Assembly (NCBI GenBank): GCA_963736695.1
Contig: CAVTPU010000001.1
Span: forward strand, 558,001 to 622,000
DNA from: CAVTPU01 sp963736695
GTDB lineage: Bacteria > Actinomycetota > Actinomycetes > Mycobacteriales > Micromonosporaceae
Direction: 5' to 3'
Length of the DNA stretch: 64,000 bases
The translations under genes and the position numbers were made by a program. Position 1 is the first letter of the stretch. Every line of letters starts with the position of its first letter. Shown piece after piece: positions 63,952-64,000 of this stretch. A model generated the notes under the pieces. The model did no database searches. It had not been told where the DNA came from and saw nothing but the letters and a program-made list of their open reading frames with translations.

Positions 63952-64000
63952 CCGGTGCCACCTCGTCACGCACCGGACGCGTCGGGCGTCGCCCGGGGCG
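63948..64000 (+). CDS. start of a coupled gene, probably TetR regulator (partial)
   Basis: A GTG overlaps the permease stop by 4 nt (GTGA) and opens a frame to the window end, reading VTGATSSRTGRVGRRPG. The GRRPG ending is typical of the first residues of TetR regulators that follow DrrAB-type exporters. Only 17 codons are visible. Confidence 0.55.
   Translation, partial: MTGATSSRTGRVGRRPG

Overview
This window is high-GC DNA (third codon positions almost all G or C) from an actinobacterium. The block hisI-trpE-Trp-associated membrane protein-trpC-trpB-trpA-lgt, followed by gltB-gltD-pyk-tesB, is typical of Actinomycetota. The gene set is compatible with Micromonosporales or Glycomycetales, but I cannot fix the genus. 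An oddity is that tyrosine is mostly written TAT in the housekeeping genes.

Region by region. 1-8.4 kb: a partial gene, a methyltransferase, a rhodanese and a PIG-L deacetylase, a DUF2202 exported protein, an OmpR-type two-component system, a PadR/HAAS pair, a membrane-anchored surface protein and an EEP-family hydrolase. CsoR/CstR-like palindromes lie in front of both the rhodanese and the two-component system. 8.4-19 kb: an accessory, scarred region with a truncated GT87 gene, a GNAT gene whose 3' end is duplicated as a perfect 155-bp direct repeat, decayed S9 peptidase and P450 remnants, an MFS exporter, a P-loop ATPase convergent with an orphan Cas8b/Cst1-like zinc-finger protein, yaaA, an EAL protein with a ruined GGDEF domain, and an RHH protein.

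19-36.7 kb, all on the minus strand: an SDR dehydrogenase of 3-hydroxybutyrate dehydrogenase type and a GAF-PucR regulator lie upstream of a five-gene Liv-type ABC importer (livG-livF-binding protein-livH-livM). The last importer gene overlaps a giant propeller/HEAT gene. That gene has been tandemly duplicated, leaving a scar made of livM and downstream-gene fragments, and the second copy is translationally coupled to a SMI1/KNR4-DUF3396-TPR gene with a 16-Asp run. 36.7-42.6 kb: small single genes (VOC, metallo-beta-lactamase fold, PemK-like, DinB-like, TetR, DUF5990) and a winged-helix regulator split by one extra G.

42.6-62.3 kb: core metabolism read leftwards. hisI, trpE, trpC, trpB and trpA are chained by 4-nt overlaps and are followed by lgt, an FAD monooxygenase and a HEAT-repeat gene. 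Beyond a WXG-GH19 fusion protein come glutamate synthase, pyruvate kinase and an acyl-CoA thioesterase. 62.4-64 kb: a divergent drug-type ABC exporter (ATPase, permease) and the beginning of a coupled TetR-like gene.

The best candidate for something undescribed is the orphan Cas8b/Cst1-like protein next to the Sll1717-type ATPase (12.0-15.0 kb). Next are the duplicated propeller/HEAT genes welded to an amino-acid-type importer.
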